In this document: one piece after another, positions 21,075 to 34,716 of the stretch
Layout of the letters: every line of letters begins with the position of its first letter
How positions within the stretch are numbered: the first letter of the stretch is position 1
Origin: Earliella scabrosa
Lineage: Eukaryota; Basidiomycota; Agaricomycetes; Polyporales; Polyporaceae
DNA length: 64,000 bases
Direction of reading: 5' to 3'
Assembly: GCA_022605405.1 (NCBI GenBank)
Contig: JABYQQ010000019.1
Coordinates: forward strand, 124,001 to 188,000
The notes under the pieces: model-generated
What the model saw: the letters and a program-made list of their open reading frames with translations, nothing else
What the model was told of the DNA's origin: nothing
Databases searched by the model: none
Position numbers and translations under genes: made by a program

Positions 21075-21502
21075 GCAACGTTGCGACCTAGACGTAGAAT
21101 ACGAGGAAGCGAGTGAAGAAAATGGTCGGAGAGTTCCATTGCTTGGCAGAGTCTGAGATGACAGGCCGCGATAGAAGGAATATGGTGGCCGTAGGAGGCG
21201 CCACGGAGGCTCATTGTGATGCATTTGTTTGGATCATATGGTAGCGGCGAAAGCGATGTGTCTAACAATCGACCATTTCGTTTATGCAGTACCGCCATAC
21301 TACACAGCTGAGGAGAAGGAGGATCAACAGTCTTCCTATCAACGGAATCATTGGAACCTCTTGCCAATTATCATCTATGACTAGTTGTGGCTTTTCAGGA
21401 ACGGCTTGAACCGTCCACGGTGCGTGAATATCTACCCATCGTGTGGAGAGGCACGGCGTCCTCATCGAGAACCATATTTGCTGCAATCTGGGTTGCGATT
21501 CT
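21075..21502. other. Convergent 3' spacer
   Basis: Lies between the ends of the methyltransferase and the minus-strand membrane-protein gene. No further gene seen. Confidence 0.4.
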
Positions 21503-23372
21503 CTACATGCGCAGCAAGTGAGTGCATGACTCTCGGATTTGAACAATTCCAAGGACATTACCTGCCGTCTGGGCCATATTGTCTCTGTGGTCCGATCCCT
21601 CTCCGACAGCTAATCCACATCCACCGAGAGAGCAGCTATTGTAGGTTGCACGATCAGTGTTGCGAACGTAGGACCTGGCGTTCATGTTCGCCAGAAACGC
21701 GTTGAGGTAGAGAGGGAACAGAAGGATTTCGACGACGAAGTACGCTGCATTAAAGGAGTGGACGAGAAGCTACATGGATAGTGAGTCCCGTGAGACAGCG
21801 TATCAGAACGACTCAGCGTACATACCAATGCGAGGTCAATGAAAGCCACGAGTGCCGTCCATGCACCGGTGTTTATGGTCATAATGACTAGGCGGTCTAG
21901 CAACTTTCGAGTCCTGATAGAGTTGACGTGTGAGTGGGATATTCCCAATACTTACCTTCTGAACTCTGATTGTTGATGATGATGAAGGAGGTAGATCATG
22001 GCGAACATGATCACAATGTCAATGATGACAGTGGCGACCCGGACGGTTATTTGGAGAGCCTTCATGACAACTCAGCTATGGTTGGTGTGGTCAGTATCGG
22101 ACATTCTTACCTGCATGGTTGGATGCATGATAGTTTCGTACGATGGGGCATGATTCATACTTAGAGGGGTTCAGCTCGAGTGACTTGACGGGCGGGTTCG
22201 ATCACCTACATGTACTACACAAAAACTGGCGGTGCACCAGTCAGTAGTCTCAAGACGAGCCAGTTAGTACTTACTAGCCGCAAATACTACAATCACAAAA
22301 GGTTTTGACATCCACAGCAGTGGTACAACACTGTCCGAAACGACGTACATAGTTGCCAGACTATCAGTGGGACCTATGATGGACTGAGTGTCCTTCCAGG
22401 GTGGTGGATTACCTCAAATACTCACAATCACAATCACAATGCTTCTCCATAGTCCCTTCCTCAAGTCGATTGTTCTTGTTCTCAAGGCGACTATAATGGT
22501 AGGGGTTTGAGGGGAAACATATGGTTGAATCGGAAAGTAGAACCTGAGATGCTCACGACGATATATGCGATAGACATAAAACATCTGAACCAGAAACATA
22601 ACCAGGCACTGCAACACGTAGTCGTCAATGCCGCCGGAAAGATGCCTGTGAGGGTATGGAAGTCCATACCCCAGTCCACACTCGGTGCTGATATGTGCAA
22701 TCTATCAGGCTATAGCTCAAGAATAGTGGTGAGCCGATGTTCTCACCAGTAGTGGTCTAGAATGGTCGTAAGAACTGCGAACGTCATCACATATTGGCGC
22801 GTCACTCACCCTCGCAGCGTACCCAGCTCCTCTAAAGATCCCCATCTCTTAACCAACGGCCACCATACTGTTTTTCAGTGTGAGATTTATGTGCGCATCC
22901 AAGATCCTGGAGAATAGCTCACTCGTAGCGATTGCGAGAGCTTCCCCAACGGTGTTGATAATCCTAGAGTCATGTCAGAGGCGAAGTCTGTTCACCCATT
23001 TTGCAAAACCACAGCACCAGGAGGAGTATACCTGCCAAGCGGTTCAGCGTATGTTTGACAAACTGCAGGCACGCATACCAGAGATTGTAGGATTATTGAA
23101 TCATCACCGTGGCTTGGAGTGGAGAGGATACGCGTCAGTCCAAGTTGCCATGCATCCGACTAAGAGGGTCGATTTACTCCGAAGCATACATGAACCTGAA
23201 GCAACCGGCGATCATCAGCATGCCAACCGAGAGTAATATTGAGCCCAGGGGCTCACAGCTGCATGCAAGAGATGCCCCATAATGCGCATGATGAGGCTAC
23301 ACTGGCTAGAAAGAGACCGTAAGTGTCTGATAAGTCTAGGATGAACGGGTTTTCGACTGCGGGCTCCACCAT
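21503..23372 (-). CDS. DUF6534-type integral membrane protein, N-terminal exon structure unresolved
   Basis: The C-terminal half is well supported. Exons 22070-21956 (VRVATVIIDIVIMFAMIYLLHHH), 21913-21826 (TRKLLDRLVIMTINTGAW) and 21769-21503 (FVVEILLFPLYLNAFL, then NMNARSYVR) join in frame. They match the signature of fungal DUF6534 proteins: a helix ending in a Leu-Leu-His stretch, the NTGAWTA helix and the NARSYVR end. Farther upstream, 22617-22550 encodes VLQCLVMFLVQMFYVYRIYR, and 23372-23253 encodes a start with DLSDTYGLFLASVASSCALWG, as expected of the first membrane helix. The exons between these do not join cleanly by eye, with several in-frame stops, so the gene is either rich in small introns or partly decayed. 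The family has seven predicted membrane helices and no known function; such genes are very common in agaricomycetes. Confidence 0.6.
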
Positions 23373-23865
23373 CGTTCGGTGCCAAGGCGAGGAGGAATTG
23401 CACATGGACGCTTGCGTACTGGACTCTTCAAGTATGATAAGCTCAGATACCGCGATCGGCTCTGTCAAGGGGAGCCGCCAGTGAGATCAGTGAACATCGA
23501 ATGGTCTCCGGCGTGTGGAAAATCGTAGCAGAAACTTGCAGGTCTAGTATCGTATCCGTATCCGTGTGCTCCAACTGTCAGAACGACTCATACTACATGC
23601 TGCGATCTGGGGGACGTACTTGACAGAGAAGTGACCCGACATCGCTATCGAACTGTCCAAGAACCGAGATTTTTCGGCCCGTATGACTCGTGGTGGTCGC
23701 ACTGTGCTTTACCCGATTCTTGAGCGACTATCAGGTCAGAGACATCGTAGGTGGGACATGGCTGAATAGAATCAGGAAGTGATCCTTGGTTTTATACTCA
23801 ACAGAAGATGTGACTGAGGACAAGGTGATTCATCGATGCGGCAACTGTGCCCGGGAATACATTGC
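23373..23865. other. Spacer between two minus-strand genes
   Basis: Contains the 3' end of the reductase gene and the likely promoter of the membrane-protein gene. No gene recognised. Confidence 0.4.
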
Positions 23866-26800
23866 TCACAAGAATCCAGACGCCCGCCATGCCGCCATCC
23901 AACGCTTGCTGTCACCCTCGCCCAGTGGAGGAAGATTGCGCAATGTCCCCGACACCTTCTCTGCCTTCTCAGTAGACGGCAGAACTGCCGGTCTATCTCC
24001 AGACGCTGGGGCACGGAAGAAGTCTAGCAGCCGTAGCGCAGGGTTCGCGCGCATTGCATCTACCTCCTCCATCGTGCCCTCCTGCGCACAGCCCTCCAAT
24101 GCCTTGAACCATTCGGGATAGCTGACCAGAGGGACGCCGAGATCCTTTGCAATGGGAGCTATGAGCGTGCGCCATGAAACAGGGTGGGGGTGCACGAGGT
24201 GAAGGACAGGCGAAGTCGCATCCCGCATCTCAGTAAACGCGCGCGAGGCGGGGTAACTCGGGATGAACGAGGGTATCTGCATCACGTAGAGCGTCAGGCA
24301 CATGCAGTGGACTTAGGGAGAGATATTGTCCAGCTTCTCACCTGATCCATCTCTGGCAAGCAGCGCGTGAACTGTGCCGACTTCACGAGAGCCGGGAACC
24401 ATTCTCGCTCGTTCCAGTGCCCGACGCGGTCTCCGCATACTTGGCCAAGCCGGACCGCTACCGTCGGCACTCCTGCGCTGTCGGACGCGAGCGCCATGAC
24501 ACGCTCGGCTACCCACTTGGACTCTGAGTACCCCGAGCCAAGCGCAATCGATGGTTCCACAGGGACTTCTGGAACGCTGGAAGGGAGGGAATAACCTGTT
24601 AGAGTCCGCGTGACTCAGTATTTGGGTAGGTGGAGGAAGTAAGAAGCACACTCACGCCCTACTACGCTGATGGAGCTTACGAACATGACTTTTGGCGGTA
24701 TGGTGTAAGGAGAGTGGAACGAGAGGTCGATGAGGTTACGGAGTCTCCTGATATCGGGCTCAAATGACGACAACGACAGGTTAAAGTTGACCTGCCACGC
24801 TGTAAACATTATATGAGAACACGTCCCTGTACCTCGATGTCCCATAACTCACCATTGTGCATGATATGGGTGATAGAGTCGACGATCTGTGCACGAAGGG
24901 AAGGGTCAGTGTCCAACTAACGACATCACCAGAGCGAACACACCTCGTCGAGCAATACAGCCTCGACTCCGAAGTGCGCCACATCCATGTCCGCCTCCAC
25001 CATTATCAACCTCGGATCCTCGAGCAGCCCCTCGTCATGTCCGCGCTCTCGGAACCGCGCACGCTGCCTCTCCAGTGCATTCGTTCCACGTCGATTGAAC
25101 GCGTACACCCTCGCAACCTTCTCGTCGCGCAGCAGATGTTCGAGGACGTCGCACCCAAACCCTCCAGTCGTGCCGGTAATAAGAATCACGTCCTTGACAT
25201 CCTCGCGTGGGCGCAGCTCTGACGATCGGGGCGGGAAGTCCGCGGCATAGCGCTTAGCGAGTCGCACCAGATCCTGTGCTGTGGTGGCAGAGACAATTGC
25301 ATCTTCGTCAACCGTAGTACGGAGGACCGCGTCAGCGAGCGCATGAATTGAGGGCGATTGGAAGACGACGTTCATGGACAAGCGCTTCGCAGACACCGGC
25401 GAGTGCTCGCGCAAGACTCGAAGGACCGTGTTCCGGATCCATGTCGCCTGTAGACTGCAAGCGAGCACTGTCAGGGCCACATAAACATACAAGATTGTCG
25501 GCGCGCCCGATGTCTCACCTATCACAGCCGTGTTGGAATATATCTGCATCGTCCGTGGGTCGTTTGAGGAGTACGCTATGCACAACGCGACGCACAAAGC
25601 CGAGCACACCGACTTTATCCCAGTTAACGGGCGGAGTGACGCCCGTCTGGAAGCTTTCTTCAACCTTCCCGTAGAGGTCGTCGATCTCAGGTTTGTACTC
25701 ATGCGTGATGGCCACACGACGGGGGAACCCCTTCATGTTGAACGTGAATGGCTTGGACGGAGAGGTCACGATGATCATCTGAACGAACATGAGCTTGCCA
25801 GAATTCTGAGCGGGTTAGAGGCGGCTGACCTCCTTGAAGATACGGGAGTGTTGGGGAGCGAAGTCGTTCGCGCGCTCTACGATTCCCCTGAAACGCTGGT
25901 CAGAGTCCTACTAGTGACCAGACTGCAGAGGCAAGCGTACCAGACGAGATTCCTAAATCTCTCCAGAGCCGTATCGTCGCGAGCGTCGAACTCGAATTCG
26001 GGTGTGGGCTGAATGAGGAGTCCGTTCTGGAACCGGCCTTGTCCGAACACGATGCTCGCGTGGACATGCGGGTCGCCGTTGATGATTTGCTCTACGAACG
26101 TTCGTTATGCCCAGTTATGTGACTAGACTTGAGAGCTAGCGTGAATCCTCACCAAGCGGAAGGGGGTTCGTCTGAATATGGGAAAATAGACCAAGGGTAC
26201 TTAGTAGCGAGACCCACAAGCAGAGAGTCCCACATTGTCACATACCTTCTCTCCGTTGGACAGAACAATCTGGTCATCGCGGCGTCCATGAACCTTCAGC
26301 AGTCCGGGTTTGGTAGGGTGAGGGATCATAAGGTCGTGAGTTGCATATCCATCCACACCGTTGACTTGCGCGTTCACGACTGCCAGCGGATGATAGGGAG
26401 TCGCCTTGATGGTATGGCACGTCAGCATAAACGACGGACATCGTGGCAGCGATGCGCTTTACGCACCATCGCCACGATCTCCACGAACCCATCTCCAGCG
26501 TCGACGATGACGTGGGGCAGCCAAGGCGAGACGGCGAAGTATTCCCAGTCCATGCCCGGATTCTCTGTGAACCGAACGTCAGGTAGCTTCGTGGCTGCTG
26601 GATCGATATTGCACCTACTGGGGAGAGCCGTCGAGGCCGATCCTAGCTCCGTGCTACACGTTTTAGTCAGCATTTTGACCACGATCTCTATAACGGGCGG
26701 TCGTACCATCCATACGCGCTCAGCAGTGCGACACCCTGTCGTGCCAAGTTGTCTCCGACCTCCTTGTTCAGCGGCGCACCTCCGAAGACCTGATTCCGAG

Positions 26801-28109
26801 TTCCGTTCTCCAATCTCACCGTGCCCATCCGACATCCATTGATACAAACTCGCACTCACAAGACCGCCTTTCATGTTGGCCATGAACCTGACCTTCTCCG
26901 GGTCTCGCCCCCATTGCTAGTAGAACTGATAAGTATAACGAGTCGTCGCAACAAGCCTGGGTCGAGTGCGGCACTCACCTCGATGAAGAGCGGGATGATC
27001 ATCACGAAGTCGCAGTTGGTCCTTTTCGCGCCTTCGAAAACGTTCTCCGACGTGGGGAAGATCGGCGGAGACGACGGGGGCGGCACCGAAACCAGCCATC
27101 CAGTGCTTGCCTGTCCGGACCTCAGTTATGAATGCAACTACGCAGGTCACAGCAAGGATGAGACGTACCGCAACGAGAAGTCCGACAGAGCCGAACGCGT
27201 GGAACATGGGGACCGCATGGTATCCGACTCTCACTCCGGTGACATCGACCTGTCCGTACCCTACCCGGCATTCAGCACCAGTACCGTCGATGGACTAGAG
27301 AGCCGTGCACTCACAGCACGTCGTACTCCATCGCACCAACCCTTTATGGCTCCAGTAGATCGGCTTCGGGTGGCTCGTAGACCCTATATAATGCAGCGAC
27401 GGACTGGAGTCAGCACGTATGCATGGCAAGGACGAGAGATGCTCACCGGACGAGTGCAGGATCATCCCGATGTCCTCCTGCTTGAGCTCCATCATCGGAA
27501 GCTCAGCGTCGCTCACCTCGTGCGCAGAGGGCGACAGCACCGCGGCGAGCTCGAACATGGGATGCAGCTTCACGCCCTCAGGCTCCAGACTGGCGAGAGC
27601 ATCGCGCGCCACCGCTGACGTATGCTCGTCCTGAGACACAATGAGGCATGTGCTCTGTGTCCGGCGAAGCAGATCCGCCACCGCGGTCGCGCCGTTACGC
27701 GGCGAGATCGGGAAGGCGGTATGTCCAGCACGGAGAATACCCAGGATGGTGAGCGCATACGTGATGCTCTCTAAGCGTGTACGACATTGGTTGAGGAACA
27801 GAGTATAGTCGCCAACTCAAAAGACCACACACCTGTGTTCGCGAGGATAGCGACCACCCGTCTCTCCGAAGTCGCCACGAGGCCGCGGATGGTCTGAGCG
27901 ACGCGGCGTATGCCCTTAATAGCTTGTCCGTACGTCAACGAACGTGTGTCCTTGTCGTCGTTGAAGATGAAGAGAGGGTATTCGAGGTTGTGTCTTGCGT
28001 GCCATTCGTATAGATAAGGGATAGTTGTGGTACCCGCCTCGATCTCCGAGCGTGGGGACACGAAGGCAGGGTAATTGCGAAGGAGGGGGATGTTGTGGCC
28101 ATTGCTCAT
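23866..28109 (-). CDS. NRPS-like adenylate-forming reductase (A-T-R; carboxylic acid reductase type)
   Basis: A multi-exon gene starting MSNGHNIPLLRNYPAF. Adenylation domain: SLTYGQAIKGIRR near the start, the phosphate-binding motif HSSGSTSHPKP split by an intron, VGYHAVPMFHAFG, IFPTSENVFEGAKRTNCDFV, VFGGAPLNKEVGDNLARQGV ending in SAYGC, and later KVHGRRDDQIVLSNGEKV. Carrier domain: FQHGCDSLQATWIRN with the pantetheine Ser. Reductase domain: Rossmann motif VILITGTTGGFGCDVLEHLL and the short-chain-dehydrogenase pair in SGYSESKWV (Tyr 24528-24530, Lys 24516-24518). The end is WMAAWRASGFL. Exons join with short introns and I saw no break. Enzymes of this layout activate a carboxylic or amino acid with ATP, load it on the carrier and release it as an aldehyde with NADPH. 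The substrate is unknown. The neighbouring UbiA-type and P450 genes make an aromatic or terpenoid acid plausible (inference). Confidence 0.88.
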
Positions 28110-30784
28110 GGTAGGAGAGTGCTAAGGTAGTTAGGAGGAACAGGGTATGTCCTGGGGGGCCACGATAGCATGTGTATCGGGGTACCGTCCGAGAAGTTCC
28201 AACAAGGTTTGCCATCCCTGATGGAGGCTGAGCGCCCAGGAAGAGAAGCAGCGAACGGACAGCAGCCCTCGATGATGTGGATTGGAGAGTGCTGAGAATA
28301 TACGTGCGTCAGATCCATGCCTACTGAACGGTCACACTGCTTCAGCACCATCAATAACATCATTCAGCACTGAGAAGATGCACGGCACTCACTTCGAATT
28401 CTTGATATAGAGCACATCGGACGTACCAATATTGATTGGTGCATGTGTCAGACACAGCTGGGAATTTCCACGACAGACGATGCATGAATATGACGTCTTA
28501 GAGAGGTTTGGGAAACGAGGCTGTCGAAAGCACATTAACATGGATACCAGCGGGATCGGGAAGAGTATGACGACCACGATACCGTACCGATGCTGCTGTC
28601 TTATGAACACTAGCCTCAACGCTCATGCGCTAGTGACACACAGCAAACATTTGCTTGCGTGTCAAGAGAGAGAACAACGGTGGAGCCGTGCTCCGAGCTG
28701 AATGGCATGTCGCAGAGCTCGCAGTAGAGCAGAGGATATGGTGTAGAGGAGAAGTAGGACGACACATGGTCTGGGACTCCAAGGAACTTACTGATGGCTA
28801 TGGGCATCCCACAAGTTGGTTCTGTCTTCCGAAAGCCTAAAGGTGACATACCTCCGCGAAGTCTCTGAACAGTGATTAGAGGGGGATGAAGCGACAATCG
28901 TTCCAGCAAAAATCGGGTCCGCAATGGCTTATGTACATCTTGACGACAATTGAGACCGCTCGCCACGTCCATTCAAAAAGAAGAGACAGCATTACACGGT
29001 GACAGGAGCGTATGGATGGATTCAGAAGTCTTCCATGAATTACGCAGAAATACTGGGGCATTGTTAATTCAGATATGATTGCGAAAAGACACACCCATGT
29101 TGTCGCCTCTTCCTATTCTCTTTAGCTGCTCCTCTTTAGCTCCTCTTGAGGGGGGTAGTGGGTTACCAGGTCCCAGGAGATATCGAAGGCTATGGAGTGA
29201 GATAAGTACCAAGTAAGAAGAGGTAAGAGGGCTAACGGAAGGGCACGGAACTTTGGGCGCTTGCGCTGTATGCGACTGTTTGGGAGCCCGGCTATTATTC
29301 GGCTCTGTTGTGGCGAGGTCCTTGCCAAGACAGCGCATGCAGAAGTTTGAACTTGGGTCTACATACGCTGTCTCCTGAGAACTACACCTGCTCGCTCACA
29401 TCAGGCTATCTTGGTATGATCATGATATTCCATGAAAGTGAACTGCGAAGGTCTATACCCTTGGAGAAGGATGAATCTTAGGCGTGGAACTTGACACCTC
29501 CCCGGGCCTGCAAGGCAGCCCGCTCATGAAACCACACTGGCAGTCACGGTGTCGCGAAGTACAGTAGTCCACAGCGAGAAGACATCGTGGCATGGTGTCC
29601 ACCACCTCCTCTGGCATGGTACGTGAGTCTTTCAGGACCAATATACCGAGTGTAGATCCCTGAGTAGTACGACATGTATACAGATATCATATTTAGCCAT
29701 CACTCTCCGTTGTCCGGCGGATGGCCGTTAGACAACTTGGGCGGGAAATTGGGTAGGCGTCATCTACACTCTTGTTTGGGTGGAATCTCATGATGTCATG
29801 AAAACCGGTTTCTTGGCTATTTCACTACCCTGCATGAGGAACAGCTCAACTCGAAGCTTAACTGCGATCCTTCAGATTGAAACGCCGGCCCCGTCGGCCA
29901 CCGACTTACGGGATTACTTGCGCCAGCCGCCGTTCGATAAGGTCAAGGGGGCGGCTCCACATGCGTGCGTGCTCGTTTATTATGCTACTTAACGCAGTTG
30001 ATAACTACGGATACAGATGGTGGCGCAACGGTCTGCCACGGTGGATATTGTGGAACGCGCGCGGTGATACACATCGATATCCTGTTGGAAGCGCTGTCGT
30101 CGTTGCGCCATACCCATGCACTGCCGTCAAGAATGCCTCCGCAATCCGCAACACCCAGCGCATCAAGCGGAGCGACCGCTGCCGACGGCCGACCCGAGCG
30201 GAGGGGGATGTTCTACCTTCTCAATACCTCATGCACATTACGAAGGCCTTCCACCCTATTGCCACATTCTCATAGTTCATATCGCACAGATGGCGGCTCT
30301 ACGTGCACGATCCAGATCACTTCATCAACGAGGTCGGGCTCGATCTCAGATCCAGACCCTGTCTGGATAGTAGCCGGGGAGTGAGCGGAACATTAACCGC
30401 GCATGCCATCGCTCGTTGTGTCATGAGAGAATTCCATCGGGTGAACTCATTTCGAAAACCAAACGTATCTCTGGAGCGCGCCGATGTCAAGCAGACTCGG
30501 AGCGGAGCGGTGGGCCTGCAGTCGAGCGCAGCCAACACACGGTGGCGCGTTCATCCGAGTATCACGGTGAGTCCCCAGGTCTCATCAGTTTTGCGTGTCA
30601 CCTCAATAAACTGCAGGACGCACGACAACCGATGGTGTCATTGTCGTCGATTTGGACGTTCGTGGCTCCTATCTTCTCTCTTAACATCTAACGCTGATAA
30701 CAGTCATCTACCCTTTGCGCTCTCGTGCATACCCGAAGCTCTCCCATTGTCGATTGTTCTCACCCTGTGCAACCACATATCTCC
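28110..30784. other. Long spacer, possible remnant of a membrane-protein gene
   Basis: Minus-strand frames at 29094-28876 (WTWRAVSIVVKMYI) and 28619-28389 (hydrophobic GIVVVILFPIPLVSMLMC) look like pieces of a small fungal membrane protein but do not join into a gene. The 3' part (about 30.3-30.78 kb) should hold the promoter of the P450 gene. Nothing else was recognised. Confidence 0.3.
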
Positions 30785-32977
30785 ATGACCCAACTGGCCA
30801 TGACGTCGAACTCTGCCTTGCCACTAGTTGGCGTACTGTCTCTAGTAGCAATAGTTTGTTTCGCAATGACACGCCGCACGCGCAAGTACCCCCCTGGACC
30901 TCCCGCACGCCCTCTACTCGGCAATCTTCCCAAGCTTCCTCTCACTGAGGCATGGACCGAGCTGACGAAATACAAGGACATCTATGGTGAGACGCACCGC
31001 AACTTCCGGAAGTCAGAACATGCTGATGATCACTTCTAGGTGACTTGGTGTTCTTTCACGGGCTCGGCAACAACGTGCTCGTGATTAACTCGATGAAGAT
31101 CATCAACGACCTTCTTGAGAAGAGGGGCAACGTCTACTCCGACAGGCCCAACTTCACTGTCGTTGGGGAACTCATGGGACTGGGACAGGTGCGGACTCAA
31201 TTTGCAGGCTCCGAGTCTCTAGCTGTGCGCTTATCGGTCATCCTAATAGAGTATGCCTCTTCTTCCGTACCGGGAGGAATGGCGTATGCAGCGCAAGCTG
31301 GCTCACAGCGCGCTTAGCCCCGCAGCGGTGAAGAAGTACTACACGATTCAAGAGGACCTAGCCGCCATCCTGGCGAAGCAGCTCATTGACAGTCCGGAGG
31401 ACTTCTTCGACCATATCAGACTGTAGGCACCACAGATCGCTCGCTGCGAATCATTCTGACTGTCATCACAGGACGGCCTCGCGACTGATCCTGTCCATCA
31501 CCTACGGGTTGTCCGTTGACACCGCAGATAGCGAGGTACGTGATTAGTGACTGTATCCGCGCGTCTCTGACCGCTGCTTATACAGTACATCACGCACGCG
31601 GAGGAGACGATGAACATGATCAGTAAAGCGACCGTTCCGGGCGCGTTCCTGTGTGACTTTCTTCCGTTCCGTGAGTGAGCAGATGTCCGGATCCCCGCGT
31701 GTTTGTCGACTGACCCGTTTTATAGTGAAATATCTACCCTCGTGGGTCCCGTTCCAGCAGTCAGCTCAGAACGGGAAGGCTATGATCGAAAGGCTGGTCA
31801 CCAAGCCCTTCGAGCGTGTGAAGCGGGACATGGTACGTGTGTTCTGCTTTTGGCTGAGGCTACACCTCATTTAAGTTTTGATTGTTAAGGAGAAGGGCGT
31901 TGCTCCCCCGTCGCTCACCCAAGACCTCCTCTCGGCTGAAAGCAAGGGCGAGGACCTGCATCATCACATCAAATGGTCGACCGGCTCTCTTTACGGAGGT
32001 GAGACATTGACTACTCACCCGCGAACTTGGACGCTAACCTCTGACAACGTCGTAGCGGGAGGGGAGACGGTACGTCACTATCACGATGTTGTTGCTCTGA
32101 AGACGCAACCCTGAACAGCCTCACTCAGACCTACGCGACCGTGATCACATGCATCATGGCGATGGCGCTCAACCCAGAGAAGCTCAAGCTCGCTCAAGAG
32201 GAGATCGATCGCGTTGTCGGGACGGATAGGCTGCCTACTATTGGCGATCGCGGTCATCTTCCGTACATCAACGCAATCATCAAAGAGACCATGCGCTGGC
32301 ACCCAGCACTTCCTCTCGGTGCGTGCCTCACATCTACAAGCCAGGATCTTTCGTCGGCTTACCTATAATTGTCTTAAGGCCTCGCTCGCTGCACCGCACA
32401 GGACGACGTGTACGAGGGATTCGAGATCCCAGGGGGAACGATTGTCGTCCCCAACGTCTGGTGGGTGGGATTGTCGGTTAGGACCTCGGCCGAAATGATC
32501 TCATTCCTGTCTCTAGGGCTATAGCGTTCGAAGAGAAAGGACCATACGACCCCAAGTCGTTTGTTCCAGAACGATTCCTCGAAGTCGACGAGGAGGACTT
32601 GCCTGTGGACCCTACATCATGGGCATTCGGCTTCGCTCGACGGTACGGCCCCTGGTTCCTCTTCTCAAATAACGGCGAAGTTGACCCTCCCCATTTGCCC
32701 TCAGCCTTTGCCCCGGTAAATATCTCGCTGAGAACTCCTTATTCATTCTCATCTCCACGATCTTGGCTGTGTTTGACATCGCCCCTCCACGCGACGCAGA
32801 GTTGGATGTCAAGTTCGCGGCTGGACTTGTCAGGTAAGTTGCCCATTACTGGACGTAGTTCGAGCCACTAATGCGTGGGTGTCCAGCTATCCCCTGCCAT
32901 TCAAGTGCTCCATCACTCCTCGATCCACCTCTCGTGCCTCCCAGGTTATGTATCGAGTTGGGCAATGCGCCGTGTGA
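30785..32977 (+). CDS. Cytochrome P450 no. 1 (microsomal class)
   Basis: Many short introns; the exons join into a complete P450. The N-terminal anchor ([18 protein letters not shown]) is followed by a basic turn and the Pro hinge [16 protein letters not shown]. Other marks are [12 protein letters not shown] (C helix, with the heme-propionate Trp and Arg), the I-helix AGGETTYAT assembled across two introns, ETMRWHP (ExxR, K helix), FVPERFL, and the heme loop [16 protein letters not shown]. The latter is interrupted by an intron just before the Cys-bearing exon, with donor at about 32642 and acceptor near 32708. The style resembles the large CYP families of agaricomycetes annotated as O-methylsterigmatocystin-oxidoreductase-like. 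It would hydroxylate or otherwise oxidise a small molecule at the ER membrane with a reductase partner. It is tail to tail with the UbiA-type gene, and co-expression is plausible. Confidence 0.88.
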
Positions 32978-33620
32978 GAGAGCATATTCGTTAATGTGTA
33001 GTATAGTATCGATAACCGCTGTCAAAGCTTGCGAGAGCGCAACATCCTGTATGTCCCGTGTGGCCTGCTAAGTCTCCTTAACACGACATTTTCTGCCTAT
33101 TGGATTTGACCTTGTAGGAACGAACCCTTGCTCACGTAGTCTTCTTATATCGCGACGTAGTTACTACCACAACCCCGTACATGACAACGACCACCGATTC
33201 ACTCTTGTCCCACTCGGACGACGCGCATTCACTCCGCCGTTGCAAGCGGGTGTCTCTAGAGTGGTCTTCGGAATGCTCCAGGATCACTGAGACTCTCGTC
33301 CCTCCGTCTGATACGTCCGACAGTGTTATGGGTCGTCCAATAAACTCTAAGTCGACAGGGGTCCCTGAAGATATAGCGCCGGAAGAAAGTCGTCGTAGCT
33401 TTCGTAACTAACCGACCGATAGTTCCGAGTTGAGAACCAATATATTAATTAAGCTAAATCGAATTGACAAGAGTGTTCAATCGACATACAATATCGTTGC
33501 GACTATGATCGAGTACATCCGTGAGTTCCGCGGTACATCGTGATGATGCAGTTGGTCAACTTCTGAACGGTGTCTCTAACGTTTAGGAACATGCACTATT
33601 GCCTTCCGCTCATTTCAAGG
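32978..33620. other. Convergent 3' spacer
   Basis: Between the ends of P450 no. 1 and the UbiA-type gene. A 76-codon frame at 33181-33411 has no recognisable features and is not called. Confidence 0.4.
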
Positions 33621-34716
33621 TCATATGCTAAAAACACCAGTGCGCGCATGAACCGGCAGAATGTTCGCAAGGGTGAGCCAGATCTAGAACGTGTATCAGC
33701 TTGCATCAATCGGTCTCCGACCATGTTCCCGATAGACTCACGTTATAGAGCAGGTACGACCGCTCATCATCGTTTGCGCTGCGTAGTGCAAAGTATCTCC
33801 CGCCTACGAGCGCCCCGAGTGCAATGAAGGCGGCGCTACACAGCGGCCCAATGTTCCAGAACAGGCATAGCCCGCAAGACCAGGCGGTGAGAGCGAAGAG
33901 GGTGAACGCCCTGGAAACTTTCGGTGCGTAAATCGGGAACGTCACCCGACCCAAGGCCGCATCGCCTTCTACATCCGCAAAGTCCTGCGCTTGTATGGTG
34001 GTGAAGATCAGCGCGCCACTGAGGTAGATCGCCCAGAAGGATGCGTGGTCCAAGTTGCGGGTAACGCCTGATAGCGGACTCAGTCTGGAGTGTATCGTCA
34101 AGTGATTGGGAACGTACCCATCAGCTTGGTCGCCCCAAGTTCTATCGTAGTGTATCCGCCAATGTTGCAGAGATTCTTTCCGATGTAGTGCCCGGCAAAC
34201 CCCATTTCGTCGTACAGGAACGTTGTGAGAAGGAGTCCGAGGGTGGTGAAGACAAGGTCTGGCCCGCAGAATGCGGAGAGGGTGAGGCATATGATGACGA
34301 TGATCCAACGAAGGACGCCGGCCTGAGTCTCCGTCACACGTCCAGCAGGCAGGGGTCGCCACGGCTTGTTGAGAGAATCTTCGGACGCACTCCGCGCCTG
34401 GTTCGACACGTTGCACATGAGTTGGTGGACCCAAATCCAGAGCATTCCCATAAGAAGACGAGGGATGGAGTGTACCGGAGCTGCCGCACTTGCAAACGCG
34501 GTCTGAACAAAAGAGACAATGAGATGAGTGTCCTGCTGAAGGTTGTCTACATACCACAGGGAGTAGGATCGTCTTAATATCCGATCGCGTGAATAGGACG
34601 GCGGTCCATGCGTGGAAGGTGATGAATCTTTGCAGAGTGACTGCAGGGTTGACATAGCGGACCCCGAAGTCCTTTGAGTGAGCGGAAGAGCGAGCTACGA
34701 TGAGAGACGCAAGCAT
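33621..34716 (-). CDS. UbiA-superfamily prenyltransferase or terpene cyclase
   Basis: Four exons (34716-34555, 34502-34118, 34067-33742, 33683-33621) join in frame into 311 residues. The protein is mostly membrane helices. The two Asp-rich regions of the superfamily are present: VSNQARSASEDSLNKPWRPL after the second helix, the first Mg-diphosphate site in a variant form common in fungal members, and QDFADVEGDAALGR (DxxDxxGD), the second site. KLMGVTRN and FWAIYLSGA lie between them. Members either transfer a prenyl chain to an aromatic acceptor or, in some fungi, cyclise farnesyl diphosphate; sequence alone does not decide. It lies between two P450 genes and near a carboxylic-acid-reductase-type gene, which fits a prenylated-aromatic or terpenoid cluster (inference). 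The enzyme should sit in the ER membrane. Confidence 0.85.
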
